Assembly: GCA_910584065.1 (NCBI GenBank)
Contig: CAJTZN010000035.1
Span: 1-41,452 of the forward strand
DNA length: 41,452 bases
Source: an uncultured Eubacterium sp.
GTDB lineage: Bacteria; Bacillota; Clostridia; Lachnospirales; Lachnospiraceae
Direction: 5' to 3'
The first letter of the stretch is position 1; each line of letters starts with the position of its first letter. A program made the translations under genes and the position numbers. Of the stretch, positions 1-8,672 are shown in pieces. The notes beneath the pieces are model-generated. The model had not been told where the DNA came from and searched no databases. It worked only from the letters and a program-made list of their open reading frames with translations.

Positions 1-3000
1 CGGATTATCCGAACTCCACTCGACGCTGCTTGTCGTCCCGAGAGGCTCTAAATTTGCCGTCAGCGTCACGCCTTTCGTCGAGGCGTCTCTCCCGAACGGA
101 AGGTAGAGGATCTTGCTCGAGGCGTTCTCTACATACATCGATGGATTATTTTTTACGTAGTTATCGGCAGCCGCGGACACCGTGAGTTTCTCCGTCGGCT
201 GATCCAGTACTTTTACCTGGAAATTGAACTCATGCGGGCTGATCATGACACTATTCGTATTGAAATACTGATGACGTGTCGCTGTCACAACGCGTACCGT
301 TACCGGCTCCGTAATATATTCCGTTCCATAGAGGACAAAGGAATACGGATCCCCGCTCGTTACAAATTCCGCGTACATCCCCTTATAGGCGTTCTCTTTT
401 CCGATGATCGTTTCCTTATCACCGGCTGAGATCTTCACCTCACCGTTGATATTATCTTTGTTGATGGCCTTGATCGGCAGGCTCACGCTTGCGCCGATCG
501 GAAGAACGATCGTCTCCTTCTCGTCATAGGAAAAGTTCAACGACGGGTCGGAAGCCGAGATATATCCGCCAAAAGCCCCGGAAATCATATCTTTCTTAAC
601 CGTTGCACTGGCAGGTATCCGGATCGAAGTTATATTGATCGCATCTTTCAACACATGGGAACCAACGCTTTCCGTCTTATCCTGGAACGCGATCGTTTTT
701 AAATACGTACACTGTTCGAACAGATTGTCAGGAATCTGAACAAGCGGCGAATCCGTGAGATTGACGGTAACGACGTTCGATTTTTTGAATGCGCCGGCCC
801 CGATCGTTTCCAGCTTGGTAGCTGCCGTAAAGTCAATCTCATTTAATCCGTTTTTCTTTCCCTTTGTTCCATATTCCTTGAAATTAACCCGGTATGAGTT
901 TTTCTGCTTTGTGCTCGGATCTATCACCTCGATCGGTTTGGGGTTCTCAATACTACAGCTGGCGAATGCGTCCCTCCCGATCGTTTTTAACGTCGTCGGG
1001 AAACGGATGCTGTTTAACGAAACACAATTCGCAAAAGCGCTGGCCCCGATGCTCTCTGCACCTGTTCCAAAGGAACTGCCTCCCTTCGTTTCCAGCAAAA
1101 GGTTATAACAATTGCTAAAGGCATTGTCGCCGATCTTTTTCACGCTGTTCGGAATCGTAACGCTGCCCTTTTCTGTACTCTTTACCGTCCGGAGTCCAAA
1201 ATAATCGTAGTACTTCGCGTCAGCAGAAGTATTACAAGCATTTATAACCTCCCCGCCCGCGTTTGCAAACGTACCGTTTTTGATCTCTGTCAGATTTTTG
1301 GACAACGTCACCTCACGAAGATTAATACAGCCTTCAAAAGCGCGCTCTCCCAATTTATCATCAATGACGGTATCCGGAATCACAACATCTTTTACGCCAA
1401 ACAAATAGGGCATCGTAAGCGATCTTCCCATCACGTTTTTCACACCCACATTCGGGATCGCACTATTGGCGGATACTGTAGTCCAGACAGCTTTCGCGCC
1501 GACCATAGGCTCTTTTGACACCGCGCCCTGCAGGTTTTCCGCCTTAAAATAAACGGCTTTGACTGCGTTTAACGGACTGAACATCCGGTTCTTGTAGTCT
1601 TCCGTTTCAGTCTCATAGGTATCATAAACCGGAAGCTGCTGCGCTCCCAGCTCGAGCTCCTGAGAATACTTTCCGGTAATATACACTTCTTTGGCGGCGA
1701 GATGTACCACCTCATACTTTTTGGCTCCTTCCTCCGTGAGGAATCCGTTCACAAAATCGCCGTCATTCAAAAGATCTGACGTGCTCTTAATATCATTTTC
1801 ATCAATATAACCGATGCGGCAGTAATTGCTCTCTATACCGGTATTTTCATAATCATAGATCATAAATTTGCTGCGTCCGGGAGCGTATGTGTCTTTCACG
1901 GCGCCTTTTTCCACATAGGCGTCTGCCGCCTGCATCTGGATCGTGCTCTGGATGCCGCATCCCAGAAACGCTCTTGCCCCGACAGAGAGAAGGCCGTCTT
2001 TAAACTGTACTACCCCTTCCTCTACCGTCTTCTCATTCCCCTCCCGGTATCCGATCGTATGCAGTCTCGACTGGTTCGCAAACGCATCTTCTCCAATGCT
2101 CTCTAACCCGCCTGAAACGATGACGGTTTCCAGTCCCGCACCGGATTTCGAGGCAGTCGTCCGTGAGTTATAAAATGCCTTATTGGGAATATGCGTCACG
2201 CCGGTACCCAGATCCGCCTTGCGCAGCGCGTAGTTATCGGCAAAAACACTTTCACCGATCGTTTTCACACTGTCTGGCAGGACGATCTCCTCCAGTCCAT
2301 ATATCACTCGTTTATCCCCATATATGTTATTCAGCTCGTTCGTGCCATTTGCTTTTTCCACCACGTAACAGTTGGAAAATGCACCTTCCCCGATCGTCGT
2401 CAATTTGGTTAAATCCTTGAGGAATGCTGTCGTCCTCAGCATTTCACATTTGTTAAATGCGTTCTTGCCGATCGTCTCCAGTTCCGCTCCAGCTGTAAAC
2501 TCGATCAACTCTCCCAACAGATACTCGCACTCACTAAACGTACCTTCTTTTATCTCTTTTAACGTTTTCGGAAGATGGATCATCATAAGAGCAGACCGGG
2601 CAAACGCTTTTTCACCGATTTCCGAACAATTCTCCGGAATATCCAGAGAAGTCAGACCACACGCGCTAAACGCCTGATTTTTGATTTCCTTTAATGATTC
2701 CGGCAGTTTCAGACCTCCTGACCACGACGAACTCGAAAACGCATACTGCTCGATCCTGACAAGCTTCGTACATCCCGTCAGATCCATCGTTCTCATCTTC
2801 GCGTCGGAGAAGCACTGGTCACCTATGTAAGTAAGCTGTTCCGGCAGGCGGCTCGTTACGTCCTCCTGTCCTATAATATACAATAACAGTCCTTCGTCAC
2901 TGGCAGTGGCAGCTCCTTTGAACACGGCGTTGCCCAAATAACCCAGATCGTTCTGCAGCCCGACCTTCTCCAGGTTCTTACAGTTCTCAAACGCGTTCGC

Positions 3001-3783
3001 GCCGAGATTTTCCGCCGTCTTAACCGGTATCTCAATTTCTTTTATCATCGCGCAGGAAGCAAACGCATTCGCGCCGATCTTCAGTTCCGAAGAACGAGTC
3101 CCATAGGGCGCAAACTTCAATACTTCCATACTTGAACAGCTGCTGAACGCGGACGCGCCGACCTCATCGACATTTGTCAGGTCCACAACGCCATCCGTGC
3201 CACTCCCGATCGTCAGTGTCTTTAACTTCAGGCACGACTCAAACGCATTCGCACCGATTTTTTTCACCGTGCCCGGCAGTTCGATCTTCTCCAGCGCCTT
3301 GCAGGCCGCAAACTCATTGGCCGGGACCTCAGTCAGTTCATTGACAAATGCGGCGCCTGACAGGTCGATCTCCTTCGCCGATCTCGCCCAGCCAATACCG
3401 TCCACGCTTTTGATCGTCAATCCGGAAAAATTGATCTTTCCCGAATACTCCGTTAGATATGTACCCCACACATCTCGCGTGTAGTCTGACGACGTACAAT
3501 TTTGCAGCACCTGACTGGCCGGTACGCCGTCCACCTCGGACAGGTCGCCCATCCGCTCCGCGTTCGCCAGAATCTTATAATACTTCAGCACTTCGGTATC
3601 TTTGACATAGAGTTCGTCTAAATTCGTCTCCGTCTCCATCGTACTGCCCGTCGAAGCCGCCCTGGCCTCCTTCACGGCAGCCGGATTTCCTGAAACCTGC
3701 AGGCCGCTGACGACGAACGCCAACGCCATCACGATGCTCAGTACCCGCTTTGGCAAACTTTTACCTTTGTTTCTCTTTTCCAT
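1..3783 (-). CDS. BspA-like leucine-rich-repeat surface protein with BIG2 domain (3' part outside window)
   Basis: The frame is open from an ATG at 3783 to the left edge (1261 codons, no stop), so the C-terminus is missing. A ribosome-binding site (GGAGGG) sits 4 bases upstream. The N-terminus is basic and followed by a hydrophobic stretch (residues 12-28), a signal peptide. Residues about 90-650 and 750-950 carry many LRR_5/BspA-type repeats of the form IGANAFxxC followed by a hydrophobic strand. The last residues in the window (VTLTANLEPLGTTSSVEWSS) match the start of a bacterial Ig-like BIG2 domain. Such proteins are exported and usually bind host or matrix components; the ligand here is unknown. 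The start and family are secure, the function is inferred. It is the gene downstream of the trigger-factor-like lipoprotein, about 100 bases away. Confidence 0.85.
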   Translation of the reverse strand, partial: MEKRNKGKSLPKRVLSIVMALAFVVSGLQVSGNPAAVKEARAASTGSTMETETNLDELYVKDTEVLKYYKILANAERMGDLSEVDGVPASQVLQNCTSSDYTRDVWGTYLTEYSGKINFSGLTIKSVDGIGWARSAKEIDLSGAAFVNELTEVPANEFAACKALEKIELPGTVKKIGANAFESCLKLKTLTIGSGTDGVVDLTNVDEVGASAFSSCSSMEVLKFAPYGTRSSELKIGANAFASCAMIKEIEIPVKTAENLGANAFENCKNLEKVGLQNDLGYLGNAVFKGAATASDEGLLLYIIGQEDVTSRLPEQLTYIGDQCFSDAKMRTMDLTGCTKLVRIEQYAFSSSSWSGGLKLPESLKEIKNQAFSACGLTSLDIPENCSEIGEKAFARSALMMIHLPKTLKEIKEGTFSECEYLLGELIEFTAGAELETIGKNAFNKCEMLRTTAFLKDLTKLTTIGEGAFSNCYVVEKANGTNELNNIYGDKRVIYGLEEIVLPDSVKTIGESVFADNYALRKADLGTGVTHIPNKAFYNSRTTASKSGAGLETVIVSGGLESIGEDAFANQSRLHTIGYREGNEKTVEEGVVQFKDGLLSVGARAFLGCGIQSTIQMQAADAYVEKGAVKDTYAPGRSKFMIYDYENTGIESNYCRIGYIDENDIKSTSDLLNDGDFVNGFLTEEGAKKYEVVHLAAKEVYITGKYSQELELGAQQLPVYDTYETETEDYKNRMFSPLNAVKAVYFKAENLQGAVSKEPMVGAKAVWTTVSANSAIPNVGVKNVMGRSLTMPYLFGVKDVVIPDTVIDDKLGERAFEGCINLREVTLSKNLTEIKNGTFANAGGEVINACNTSADAKYYDYFGLRTVKSTEKGSVTIPNSVKKIGDNAFSNCYNLLLETKGGSSFGTGAESIGASAFANCVSLNSIRFPTTLKTIGRDAFASCSIENPKPIEVIDPSTKQKNSYRVNFKEYGTKGKKNGLNEIDFTAATKLETIGAGAFKKSNVVTVNLTDSPLVQIPDNLFEQCTYLKTIAFQDKTESVGSHVLKDAINITSIRIPASATVKKDMISGAFGGYISASDPSLNFSYDEKETIVLPIGASVSLPIKAINKDNINGEVKISAGDKETIIGKENAYKGMYAEFVTSGDPYSFVLYGTEYITEPVTVRVVTATRHQYFNTNSVMISPHEFNFQVKVLDQPTEKLTVSAAADNYVKNNPSMYVENASSKILYLPFGRDASTKGVTLTANLEPLGTTSSVEWSSDNP

Positions 3784-3838
3784 ATAACCCTCCATTCTGC
3801 ACATAAATGCAAACTTTCTTGTTTGTCTTTTACATGAC

Positions 3839-3872
3839 GAGAAACTACGCAGTCAAACGTGCGTAGTTTCTC
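3839..3872 (-). terminator. 13-bp hairpin between the lipoprotein and the LRR gene
   Basis: A perfect 13-bp inverted repeat (GAGAAACTACGCA and its complement) with an 8-base loop lies 8 bases past the lipoprotein stop at 3880. It has no good T-run on either side. It is a probable transcription terminator or mRNA 3' stabiliser; intrinsic termination is not certain. Confidence 0.55.
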
Positions 3873-3879
3873 CCTCAGA

Positions 3880-4971
3880 CTATTCGATGATCTTTGCGTT
3901 CTCACCTACAAAGTCCACAACTTTATTTGTAATCAATGTGATACGGTAGTACTCCTCGATCGTGATCACATCGCCATAAAGTTCCTGAAAACTCTTGCGC
4001 AGATCTTCTTCCGTCTGCTGTCCCTGTGAAACCGCATCCGTGATCTGCTCCTTGATCTCCTCGTCAGTTACCGTGATTCCTTCCTTCACAGCGATCGCCT
4101 CCGCCACAAGCTGTGTTTTGGCAATACTCTGTGCCGACTGGTCCAGCATCTGCTTATAAGATTCCTCCGTCATCTGCATCTGTGTCAAAAATGCGTTAAA
4201 ATCTTCAAACCCGTACTGGGTGGACATATACCGGTAATACGCATCCAGCTGGGAGGAACACATGTTTACTAGACTTTCCGGATACGTTTTCACTTCGGAA
4301 TTTTCCTCCACTTTACCAAACGCCGTCTCTCCCACCTTATCCTTTTTCTCCTTCGCAAGATTCTCGCGGGTCGCTGTTTTAAACTCATCGACCGTCTTAT
4401 TATCGGTATTATTCGCTACAAACTCGTCGTTGAGTTCCGGTATGACCGTTTCTGAAATGTAATTCAGTTTTACCGTAAATACCACGTCCTTGCCGTTCAG
4501 CTCTTCTTTGCCGTAATCGTCCGGGAATCGCAGTTTCAGATCCTTTTTCTTTCCTACCTTCATACCGATGACGCCATCGTCAAAACCGTCAATAAATCCG
4601 GAATTTCCCAACGTGATCGAATAATCCTCGGCGCTTCCGTTGTCAAACTCTTTTCCGTCTATCTTACCGACAAAATCAATGCTGACCGTATCGCCTTTTT
4701 TACAAGTTCCCTTTTCTATTTTGTTCTGCGTGGAATGGCTGCTCAGCGTGGAGTCGATCTCCGACTGGAGTTCATCATCAGCCACCGTGCAATCCACCTC
4801 AACGCCCTTGTACTCCGCAAGCGTCACACAATCCTCGGCCACATAGTCTTTATCCAACGTGGACGCTGTATCCGCACCTGTAAATCTAGCCGCGAAATCG
4901 CTCCAGGAACATCCCGTCAATAAAAGCGACGCCGACAATAATACACTAACAACTACTGCTCTTTTCTTCAC
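3880..4971 (-). CDS. Trigger-factor-like peptidyl-prolyl isomerase lipoprotein
   Basis: 363 aa, GTG start with GGAGG 8 bases upstream. Residues 1-21 are a lipoprotein signal ending in the lipobox LLTGC, so it should be anchored on the outer face of the membrane. Residues about 85-175 form an FKBP-type isomerase domain (KGDTVSIDFVGKIDGKEF, GFIDGFDDGVIGMKVG). Residues about 185-355 are helical and resemble the C-terminal chaperone part of trigger factor. The N-terminal ribosome-binding domain of true trigger factor is absent. It probably assists folding of exported proteins, in the way PrsA does, but belongs to a different family. It is separated from trpA by 155 bases and has its own possible promoter. 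Family assignment is firm; clients are unknown. Confidence 0.85.
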   Translation of the reverse strand: MKKRAVVVSVLLSASLLLTGCSWSDFAARFTGADTASTLDKDYVAEDCVTLAEYKGVEVDCTVADDELQSEIDSTLSSHSTQNKIEKGTCKKGDTVSIDFVGKIDGKEFDNGSAEDYSITLGNSGFIDGFDDGVIGMKVGKKKDLKLRFPDDYGKEELNGKDVVFTVKLNYISETVIPELNDEFVANNTDNKTVDEFKTATRENLAKEKKDKVGETAFGKVEENSEVKTYPESLVNMCSSQLDAYYRYMSTQYGFEDFNAFLTQMQMTEESYKQMLDQSAQSIAKTQLVAEAIAVKEGITVTDEEIKEQITDAVSQGQQTEEDLRKSFQELYGDVITIEEYYRITLITNKVVDFVGENAKIIE

Positions 4972-5035
4972 TTTGTTTTCCTCCTATCGCCCAGAAAGGG
5001 CTGACTTATTTTTCCTAAAATAACTTAGTATTTTC

Positions 5036-5065
5036 ATTTTATCACATATCGGAAAAAAAGAAAAG
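5036..5065 (-). promoter_or_regulatory. Possible promoter of the trigger-factor-like lipoprotein
   Basis: An extended -10 (TGA-TAAAAT, -10 hexamer at 5036-5041) lies about 65 bases before the lipoprotein start. There is only a poor, T-rich -35. No clear terminator was found after trpA, so read-through from the trp operon is also possible. Confidence 0.35.
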
Positions 5066-5126
5066 TGAAATTTTAGACACAACTTCCATGATCTGCACAA
5101 AACTCCATCTTCACAGACGACTGGGA

Positions 5127-5909
5127 TTACACAATCGCCTGTTTCATGCTGCGGACATATTCGCCCACCCGTTCCGCACAATCCTTTCCATACTGCCCGA
5201 CAATCTTTACGATCGCGCTGCCGACGATGACGCCGTCCGATATGTCCGCCATCTCCCTTGCCTGTTCTGGCGTGGAGATACCGAAGCCGATGGCGCACGG
5301 GATGTCTTTCACTTTTTTTACCTCGCGCACCATATCGGCCACTCCTTTCTGGATCGTCGCGCGCACACCCGTCACGCCGAGGCTGGACACGCAGTACACA
5401 AACCCTTTCGCCTCTTTGGCAATGGCCTGGATCCGGTCTTTGGAAGTCGGGGCGATCAGGGAGATGACGTCAAGTCCGTATCGGCTGAACACCTGCTCCA
5501 TCTCCTGCTTTTCCTCAAACGGGATGTCCGGCACGATCACGCCCGCCATCCCAATCTCCTTTGTCCGCTTCGCGAATTTTTCGATGCCGTACACAAAGAT
5601 CACGTTCGCATACGTCATAAAAACCATGGGGATATGGATATCGTCCGCGATCTTTTCTACCATGTCAAAAATCCGGTCGGTCGTCGTCCCCGACGCCAGC
5701 GCCCGTTCGTCCGCCTGCTGGATCACGATTCCCTCCGCGACCGGATCCGAGAACGGGATCCCGATCTCGATCAGGTCCGCCCCGTTTTCCTGCATCGCGA
5801 GCAGGATCTTTTCCGTCGTTTCCAAATCGGGATCGCCCGCCGTCACAAACGGAATAAACGCCTTTTTATTTGTAAATGCCTCTTCTATCTTATTCATAGA
5901 TTTATTCAT
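5127..5909 (-). CDS. trpA: Tryptophan synthase alpha chain
   Basis: 260 aa from the ATG at 5909, which overlaps the trpB stop by 8 bases and has a GGGGGG ribosome-binding site 9 bases upstream. A TTG at 5918 and an ATG at 5897 are alternatives. It cleaves indole-3-glycerol phosphate to indole and glyceraldehyde 3-phosphate and passes indole to TrpB. The TIM-barrel hallmarks are present: FVTAGDP near residue 21, the catalytic Glu48 (LIEIGIPFSDP), and the phosphate-binding GFGIS and DGVIVGSA near the C-terminus. The second catalytic acid, Asp60 in the enterobacterial enzyme, is Glu59 here (PVAEG). As far as I recall this is a known clostridial variant. Last gene of the trp operon. Confidence 0.96.
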   Translation of the reverse strand: MNKSMNKIEEAFTNKKAFIPFVTAGDPDLETTEKILLAMQENGADLIEIGIPFSDPVAEGIVIQQADERALASGTTTDRIFDMVEKIADDIHIPMVFMTYANVIFVYGIEKFAKRTKEIGMAGVIVPDIPFEEKQEMEQVFSRYGLDVISLIAPTSKDRIQAIAKEAKGFVYCVSSLGVTGVRATIQKGVADMVREVKKVKDIPCAIGFGISTPEQAREMADISDGVIVGSAIVKIVGQYGKDCAERVGEYVRSMKQAIV

Positions 5910-7086
5910 AGATTTCAACCCCCCTGTATCTGGCGATCGCCGCCACGTCTTTGTCTCCCCGGCCGGAAATATTGACCACGATGATCTGGTCTTTTCCCAT
6001 CGCCGGCGCTATTTTTCTCGCATGTGCCAGCGCGTGCGAACTCTCGATCGCCGGTATAATCCCTTCCGTTCTGGACAGGTACTCAAATGCCGACACCGCT
6101 TCCTCATCCGTGACCGGCACATATTCGGCCCGCCCCGTATCGTGCAGATGCGCGTGTTCCGGCCCGATTCCGGGATAGTCAAGTCCCGCGGAGATCGAGT
6201 AGACCGGCGCGATCTGCCCGTATTCATCCTGACAGAAATACGATTTCATCCCGTGGAAAATGCCGAGCGTCCCGTTGGCGATCGTCGCCGCGCTCCGGTC
6301 CGTTTCCACGCCGTGCCCCGCCGCTTCGCAGCCGATGAGCCGCACTGTCTCATCCGGTATAAAATCGTAAAAAGCGCCCATCGCGTTACTTCCGCCGCCG
6401 ACGCAGGCAATGACCGCATCCGGCAGTTTTCCCTCCCGCTCCATGAGCTGCTGCCGGATCTCTTTTCCGATCACGCTCTGGAAATCCCGCACGATTTCCG
6501 GAAAGGGCGCCGGCCCCATGACGGAACCGATGACATAGTGCGTATCGCTGATGCGGTTCGTCCACTCCCGCAGCGTTTCGTTGACCGCGTCTTTGAGCGT
6601 CTTCGTCCCGCTCGTCACCGCGTGTACTTTTGTACCGAGAAGTTCCATGCGGTACACATTGAGCGCCTGCCTGTCGATATCCTCTTTTCCCATAAAAACT
6701 TCGCACTCCATATTGAGAAAGGCCGCAATCGTCGCCGTCGCCACCCCGTGCTGCCCGGCGCCGGTCTCCGCGATGAGGCGCGTCTTTCCCATCCGCTTTG
6801 CCAGAAGAGCCTGCCCGAGCGCGTTGTTCAGCTTATGGGATCCGGTGTGGTTCAGATCCTCCCGTTTCAGATAGATTTTCGCCCCGCCGAGATCTTCCGT
6901 CATGCGCTCCGCATAATATAGAAGGGACGGCCTGCCCACATACGCCGCCAGCATCGTGTGGAATTCATTGACGAAATCCGCGTCATCTTTATATTTCCGA
7001 TAAGCCTGTTCCAGTTCGATCACGGCATTCATCAGCGTTTCCGGTATATACTGGCCGCCGTGAATGCCAAAACGTCCGTTTGACAT
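5902..7086 (-). CDS. trpB: Tryptophan synthase beta chain
   Basis: 394 aa. The ATG at 7086 is preferred over an upstream in-frame ATG at 7110 because TTGGAGG sits 8 bases before it. It condenses indole with serine to give tryptophan, using pyridoxal phosphate. The PLP lysine is Lys85 (NHTGSHKLNNALGQ), the catalytic Glu is Glu107 (AETGAGQHG), and the phosphate cup is GGGSNAMG at 230-237. Length and motifs are those of classical TrpB1, the partner of TrpA. It is followed by overlapping trpA and preceded by trpF 36 bases upstream. Confidence 0.97.
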   Translation of the reverse strand: MSNGRFGIHGGQYIPETLMNAVIELEQAYRKYKDDADFVNEFHTMLAAYVGRPSLLYYAERMTEDLGGAKIYLKREDLNHTGSHKLNNALGQALLAKRMGKTRLIAETGAGQHGVATATIAAFLNMECEVFMGKEDIDRQALNVYRMELLGTKVHAVTSGTKTLKDAVNETLREWTNRISDTHYVIGSVMGPAPFPEIVRDFQSVIGKEIRQQLMEREGKLPDAVIACVGGGSNAMGAFYDFIPDETVRLIGCEAAGHGVETDRSAATIANGTLGIFHGMKSYFCQDEYGQIAPVYSISAGLDYPGIGPEHAHLHDTGRAEYVPVTDEEAVSAFEYLSRTEGIIPAIESSHALAHARKIAPAMGKDQIIVVNISGRGDKDVAAIARYRGVEIYE

Positions 7087-7122
7087 ATTTTTTTCCTCCA
7101 ATTTCCACATAACTTTTTATTC

Positions 7123-7755
7123 CTATTCCAAATGCGCGATCTCCACGATGCGCGCGATCTTCTGCCCGTCCTTCACCCCATCCGTTTCCACGCCGCCGCT
7201 CACGTCCACCCCGCAGCAGCCAGCTCCGCAGCAGCCGACCCTGACCTGCCCGATCGCCTGCCGTATGTTGTGCTCGTCAAGTCCGCCAGCGAGAAAGAAG
7301 GGATGCGCCAGCTTTTCCGGGATCAGTTCCCAGGCAAATGCCTTTCCCGTTCCACCGTATCCCGCGCTTGAATACGTATCCAGCAGAAGAAAGTCGCAGG
7401 AGAGCCGGTCCGCCGAGCGGATGTCTGCCGCCTCCCTCACTCTGACTGCCTTGATGATCGGCACCGAGATCCGTTTCCGGAGTTCCTGTATGTCCCGTTC
7501 CGTCTCATCCCCGTGCAGCTGCACCGCGTCAATGCTTCCCTCCCTGACACGCTCGCATATCGTTTCCACCGGCGCGTTGACAAACACGCCGAATGCCTGG
7601 ATGCGCCGGTCCAGCTTCTGCCTGAGGAACACGGCCTGTTCCGGCGTGACCTCGCGCCTCGAGGGGGCAAAAACAAATCCCGCATAGTCCGGCAAACTCT
7701 CGTTCAGATAGCGGACGTCCTCTTCCCGGCGGATCCCACAGATTTTTATCTTCAT
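7123..7755 (-). CDS. trpF: Phosphoribosylanthranilate isomerase
   Basis: 210 aa, with the ATG overlapping the trpC stop as ATGA (7752-7755), so translation is probably coupled. It isomerises phosphoribosylanthranilate to the ribulose form. The catalytic Cys is Cys6 (KIKICGI). QLHGDE lies near residue 79, the catalytic Asp is in LLLDTYSSAGYGGTGKAF, and the C-terminal phosphate site is VDVSGGVETDG. Just before that last motif the protein carries an extra Gly/Cys-rich stretch (GCCGAGCCG) encoded by a 15-bp tandem duplication at 7211-7240. This is not usual in the family and is placed next to the active-site loop. Confidence 0.95.
   Translation of the reverse strand: MKIKICGIRREEDVRYLNESLPDYAGFVFAPSRREVTPEQAVFLRQKLDRRIQAFGVFVNAPVETICERVREGSIDAVQLHGDETERDIQELRKRISVPIIKAVRVREAADIRSADRLSCDFLLLDTYSSAGYGGTGKAFAWELIPEKLAHPFFLAGGLDEHNIRQAIGQVRVGCCGAGCCGVDVSGGVETDGVKDGQKIARIVEIAHLE
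7211..7240 (-). repeat. 15-bp tandem duplication inside trpF
   Basis: The 11-mer CCGCAGCAGCC occurs at 7211-7221 and again at 7226-7236, a 15-bp period. In frame on the minus strand it encodes GCCGA-GCCGV, adding about five residues. Confidence 0.75.
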
Positions 7756-8540
7756 ACGGCCCCCTCTCCCCGGAGTTCCCTGATGGCCGCCGCCTTATCC
7801 GGACTTTTCATAAAGGTCTCGCCGATCAGCACGCCATTTACGTTTCCGCGCTCCAGCACCTCCACGTCCTCCCTCGTGCGGATGCCGCTCTCGGCCACGA
7901 ACAAAATGTCGGGCGGAACATGCTCGCGCAGCCGCAGACAATTGTTCACGTCTACCTGAAACGTCTTAAGATTCCGGTTATTGACCCCGATCATCCGCGC
8001 GCCCGCTCGGACCGCCATCGCCACCTCCGCCTCATCGTGCGCCTCCACGAGCGCTGACAATCCCAGCCTGTCACACAGCCCAATCCACTCGCGGATCGTT
8101 TCCTCTTCCAGCAGCGAACAGATCAGCAGTACCGCGTCGGCGCCAATCACTTTCGCCTCATAGATCATATAGTCATCGACAGTAAAATCCTTGCGCAGAA
8201 GCGGTATCCGCACATGTTCGCGGATCTCCGTGAGATAACGGCTGCTGCCCATAAAATAATGCGGTTCCGTGAGGACGGATATGCAGTCCGCCCCCGCCCT
8301 CTCGTATTCTTCCGCGATCTCCACATAGGAAAACTGCGGCGCGATCACGCCCTTTGACGGGGACGCTTTTTTCACTTCGCATATGAAATGAACGCCGTCT
8401 CCCCGCAGCTGCTCCTCAAAGGGGAACGCTCCCGTAACCTCCATCCCGCACGCCCTGTCTTTCATTTCTTCATATGAAACATGCTGCCGGCACGTCTCCA
8501 CCCGTTTCCTTGTGTCGGCCGCGATCTCATCCAGAATCAT
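7752..8540 (-). CDS. trpC: Indole-3-glycerol phosphate synthase
   Basis: 262 aa from the ATG at 8540, which has an AGAGG site about 10 bases upstream; a GTG at 8573 in the same frame is less likely. It closes the indole ring by decarboxylating carboxyphenylamino-deoxyribulose phosphate. Family motifs are ICEVKKASPSKG (residues 53-64), the catalytic lysine in LLRKDF, ADAVLLICSLL, GVNNRNLKTFQVD, AESGI and VLIGETFM. It is monofunctional (no fused TrpF) and overlaps trpF by 4 bases. It is separated from trpD by 132 untranslated bases, the only sizeable gap in the operon. Confidence 0.96.
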   Translation of the reverse strand: MILDEIAADTRKRVETCRQHVSYEEMKDRACGMEVTGAFPFEEQLRGDGVHFICEVKKASPSKGVIAPQFSYVEIAEEYERAGADCISVLTEPHYFMGSSRYLTEIREHVRIPLLRKDFTVDDYMIYEAKVIGADAVLLICSLLEEETIREWIGLCDRLGLSALVEAHDEAEVAMAVRAGARMIGVNNRNLKTFQVDVNNCLRLREHVPPDILFVAESGIRTREDVEVLERGNVNGVLIGETFMKSPDKAAAIRELRGEGAV

Positions 8541-8672
8541 ATCTTTTCTGCCTCTCTTTCTCTCTATCCACACACCGGTCTATCGCCGCTGCGAGCGCCT
8601 GTTTCCCGCTCCTCCGGTCCGCCACACCGTTCTTTTGCTGCGATCACCTTTTTTTCATTCTTCCGGTCCGCC

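Noticed and set aside
5127..5909. TrpA Glu59 in place of the catalytic Asp as a sign of inactivity
   Set aside because: An acid is kept at the position and, as far as I recall, PVAEG occurs in many clostridial TrpA proteins; the operon is otherwise intact.
5146..6921. 591-codon plus-strand open frame opposite trpA and trpB
   Set aside because: Antisense shadow of strongly conserved genes. It has no homology-like motifs or ribosome-binding site and is rich in Arg and His, as frames opposite G+C-rich codons are.
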